A model generated the notes under the pieces. The model was not told the origin of the DNA. It saw nothing but the letters and a program-made list of their open reading frames with translations, and did not search any database. Shown piece after piece: positions 5,140 through 6,620 of a stretch of 6,620 nucleotides of DNA. Source of the stretch: Acidobacteria bacterium UBA7540 (GTDB taxonomy: Bacteria; Acidobacteriota; Terriglobia; UBA7540); the NCBI GenBank assembly GCA_002478145.1, contig DLMI01000108.1, positions 1 to 6,620 on the forward strand, given 5' to 3'. How positions within the stretch are numbered: the stretch's first letter is position 1; every line of letters begins with the position of its first letter. The translations under genes were made by a program, and so were the position numbers.

Positions 5140-5156
5140 CATCCTAGCAGAGGATG
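5140..5156. repeat. Inverted repeat spanning the IS256 left junction
   Basis: CATCCT (5140-5145) in the flank and AGGATG (5151-5156) in the IS tip are perfect inverted copies with 5 nt between. CATCCT is also the sequence of the outer right end of the same element (CATCCTC, 6614-6620). Confidence 0.4.
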
Positions 5157-5172
5157 CCCCGGGTTTAGTTGA
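5150..5172 (+). repeat. IS256-family left inverted repeat
   Basis: Starts GAGGATGCCC and ends TTTAGTTGA. Mismatches with the right repeat are at positions 8, 11, 12 and 14. Confidence 0.82.
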
Positions 5173-5191
5173 AACTTGAGAACAAGAAGCA

Positions 5192-5254
5192 GCGGCTCTC
5201 GCCCGAACTCGGATCGAGTTCGGGTTGCGAATCCCTTTTAAAGGAGAGAGCCGC
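5192..5254 (+). promoter_or_regulatory. Nested hairpin hiding the transposase ribosome-binding site
   Basis: An outer 9-bp stem pairs GCGGCTCTC (5192-5200) with GAGAGCCGC (5246-5254). Inside it an inner 10-bp stem pairs CCCGAACTCG (5202-5211) with CGAGTTCGGG (5215-5224) around a GAT loop. The Shine-Dalgarno AAAGGAGAG (5240-5248) runs into the outer 3' arm, and the start codon GTG (5256) comes two nt after the stem. All 19 pairs are Watson-Crick. Folding would block translation initiation; several IS elements (IS10, IS50) use such hairpins against read-through transcription. Confidence 0.65.
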
Positions 5255-5255
5255 C

Positions 5256-6548
5256 GTGAGAAACAATTACCAGAGGAAAGAGCGCAAGTCCAATCACAAG
5301 TTCGAGGTCGTGCGAGGGCAAGAGTTGTTGGTACGGGTGCCGTTGCCCATGGCCGAGGTGTGGGCGGAGATGCAAGCGCAGGTGGAAGAGTTGACCGGGC
5401 AAGCCGGGCTGCAGATTCTGCGCGCCATCTTGGAAAACGAAGTCACGCGCCGGGTAGGACCTCCGCATCGGCCCAATCCCACTGCGGGCTGCGTGCGCTG
5501 GGGAAAGCAGTCGGGTTACGTGGTCTTCGGTGGACAGAAGATCCCGCTGGAACGACCACGGGTACGAACCCGCGGGGGCCAGGAAGTGGAACTGGAGAGC
5601 TACGGTCAGTTGCAGCAAGACGGAAAACTGCAACGAGCGGTGCGGGAACGCATGGTGGCCGGACTGTCCACACGGAACTATCGGCGAGCGGTGGAAAGTG
5701 TTCTGGAAGGCTACGGAATCGAGAAGAGCAGCGTGAGCCGGCAGTTCGTGGCGGCCAGTAGCAATCAGTTGCGGGTGCTGTGCGAACGGCGATTGGAGGA
5801 TCTGAATCTGGTTGTCCTGATGATCGATGGCATTCATTTTGGTGGCCAGGTGCTGGTGGTGGCCCTGGGGATCGCAGAAGGCGGAGAAAAGCACGTTTTG
5901 GGAGTGTGGCAAGGAGCCACGGAGAACACCACGGTAGTCAAAGGGCTGTTGGAAGATCTGCTGGACCGAGGACTAGATCTGAAGCGGCGGTATCTGGTGG
6001 TGATCGATGGATCGAAAGCGCTGCGAGCGGGTGTGGAACGCGTTTTCGGTGACCAGGTGGAAGTGCAGCGCTGCCAGATTCACAAGCGGCGGAATGTGAA
6101 GGAGTACCTGCCCGAGAACTGCCAGAAAGACTACGATCGGCGGATGCGCAATGCTTACGCGATGAACAACTATGCGGAGGCCAAAGAGGCGTTGCAGAAA
6201 ATCTTCCGGCAACTGGAAAGGATCAATCCGAGCGCTGCCCGGAGCCTGGAGGAAGGGCTGGAAGAGACGCTGACGGTGCATCGCTTGGGTGTAGGAGCAG
6301 TGTTGCGTCGGAAACTGGCCACCACTAACCCGATCGAATCGTGTCTGTCCACGGTGCAACGGGTGGCGCGAAACGTAAAGCGCTGGCGAGAAGGAGATCA
6401 GCCGCTGCGCTGGACAGCCACAGGACTCCTGGAAGCAGAGAAGAAGTTCCGACGCATCAAAGGCTATCAAGAAATCCTGTTGCTGAAGGAACGCCTGAAT
6501 CCGTCGCGCATTCAGCAGAAGGAGGTCCGGATAGTAGAAGTCGCTTGA
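5256..6548 (+). CDS. IS256-family (mutator-type) transposase
   Basis: The 430-residue transposase starts at GTG 5256 with AAGGAG at 5241-5246. A TTG-initiated extension to 5169 is possible on paper but begins in the inverted repeat without a ribosome-binding site. The N-terminal ~140 residues form the DNA-binding region, including SYGQLQQDGKLQRAVRERMV and LSTRNYRRAVESVLEGYGI, followed by a second helical segment SSVSRQFVAA. The catalytic residues are D191 in LVVLMIDGIHFGG, D251 in YLVVIDGSKALRAGVERVFG and E361 in TTNPIESCLSTVQR. The C-x2-H signature of the family (C273, H276 in QRCQIHKRRNVKEYLP) is present. The enzyme cuts at the element ends and moves it by a copy-out route with circle intermediates. 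No lesion is visible, and length is slightly above the ~390-400 typical of IS256 itself. The leader hairpin at 5192-5254 probably keeps expression low. Confidence 0.95.
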   Translation: MRNNYQRKERKSNHKFEVVRGQELLVRVPLPMAEVWAEMQAQVEELTGQAGLQILRAILENEVTRRVGPPHRPNPTAGCVRWGKQSGYVVFGGQKIPLERPRVRTRGGQEVELESYGQLQQDGKLQRAVRERMVAGLSTRNYRRAVESVLEGYGIEKSSVSRQFVAASSNQLRVLCERRLEDLNLVVLMIDGIHFGGQVLVVALGIAEGGEKHVLGVWQGATENTTVVKGLLEDLLDRGLDLKRRYLVVIDGSKALRAGVERVFGDQVEVQRCQIHKRRNVKEYLPENCQKDYDRRMRNAYAMNNYAEAKEALQKIFRQLERINPSAARSLEEGLEETLTVHRLGVGAVLRRKLATTNPIESCLSTVQRVARNVKRWREGDQPLRWTATGLLEAEKKFRRIKGYQEILLLKERLNPSRIQQKEVRIVEVA

Positions 6549-6597
6549 ACTTGCTTGCAGGTAGGCTTACAGTGCCGAACATCGAGAGTCGCTGCAA

Positions 6598-6620
6598 TCA
6601 ACTAAAACTCGGACATCCTC
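6598..6620 (-). repeat. IS256-family right inverted repeat
   Basis: Inverted partner of 5150-5172, ending CATCCTC on the last base of the window. The 49 bp between the transposase stop and this repeat hold nothing I recognise. Confidence 0.82.

Larger units (their letters stand above)
5150..6620 (+). mobile_element. IS256-family insertion sequence, complete
   Basis: The 1471-bp element is bounded by inverted repeats at 5150-5172 and 6598-6620 (19 of 23 positions match; both tips start GAGGATG and share TTTAGTTGA). It carries one mutator-type transposase gene. Length is normal for IS256 elements. The family makes 8-9-bp target duplications; the left copy would be ATCCTAGCA (5141-5149) or its last 8 bases, but the right flank is outside the window because the repeat ends on the final base. 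Confidence 0.88.

Noticed and set aside
5169..5255. N-terminal extension of the IS256 transposase from TTG 5169
   Set aside because: It starts in the inverted repeat, has no Shine-Dalgarno and would translate the hairpin; GTG 5256 has a good site.
5238..5912. 224-residue minus-strand frame opposite the IS256 transposase
   Set aside because: His/Gln/Leu-rich antisense shadow with no motif.

Overview
The window looks like a mobile-element-rich stretch of a moderately GC-rich bacterial chromosome. I suspect Acidobacteriota: a secreted DinB-family protein and several small conserved-hypothetical-type genes resemble what is common there. That assignment comes from memory of protein style, not a search.

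Layout, left to right. Bases 1-436 contain no intact gene and appear to be the end of an integrated element. They finish at a tRNA-Ser(GCT) that has only its 3' part (437-499), the classic scar left when a tyrosine integrase uses a tRNA gene as its attachment site. Three TTGCACA direct repeats lie just inside. Next come a probable 54-codon gene (699-863) and the remains of a ~101-codon gene broken by a stop codon and a 1-nt deletion (896-1200). An IS3-family element (IS407-like, 1258-2509) follows. It has complete ends and orfA/orfB joined by a textbook -1 frameshift site. Past it lie the first ~21 codons of a medium-chain dehydrogenase/quinone reductase gene, frameshifted and cut off (2599-2671), and an apparently healthy secreted DinB-family gene (2830-3381). 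An intact IS30-family element (3582-4799) is followed by a previously overlooked minus-strand gene of ~95 codons with a disrupted 5' end (4828-5114). The last feature is an intact IS256-family element (5150-6620) whose right terminal repeat ends exactly on the last base of the window.

The genes do not form a pathway. All three transposases look full length with complete DDE triads, while three of the five non-transposon coding regions are broken. Because indels fall only in host-type genes and not in the long IS reading frames, real decay fits better than sequencing error. Two leader regions are worth attention: the IS256 transposase ribosome-binding site lies inside a nested hairpin, and the IS3 orfA Shine-Dalgarno directly abuts a GNRA-loop hairpin. 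Both would limit transposase translation from read-through transcripts. I found no CRISPR array, defence system, toxin-antitoxin pair or clearly new multi-gene system.
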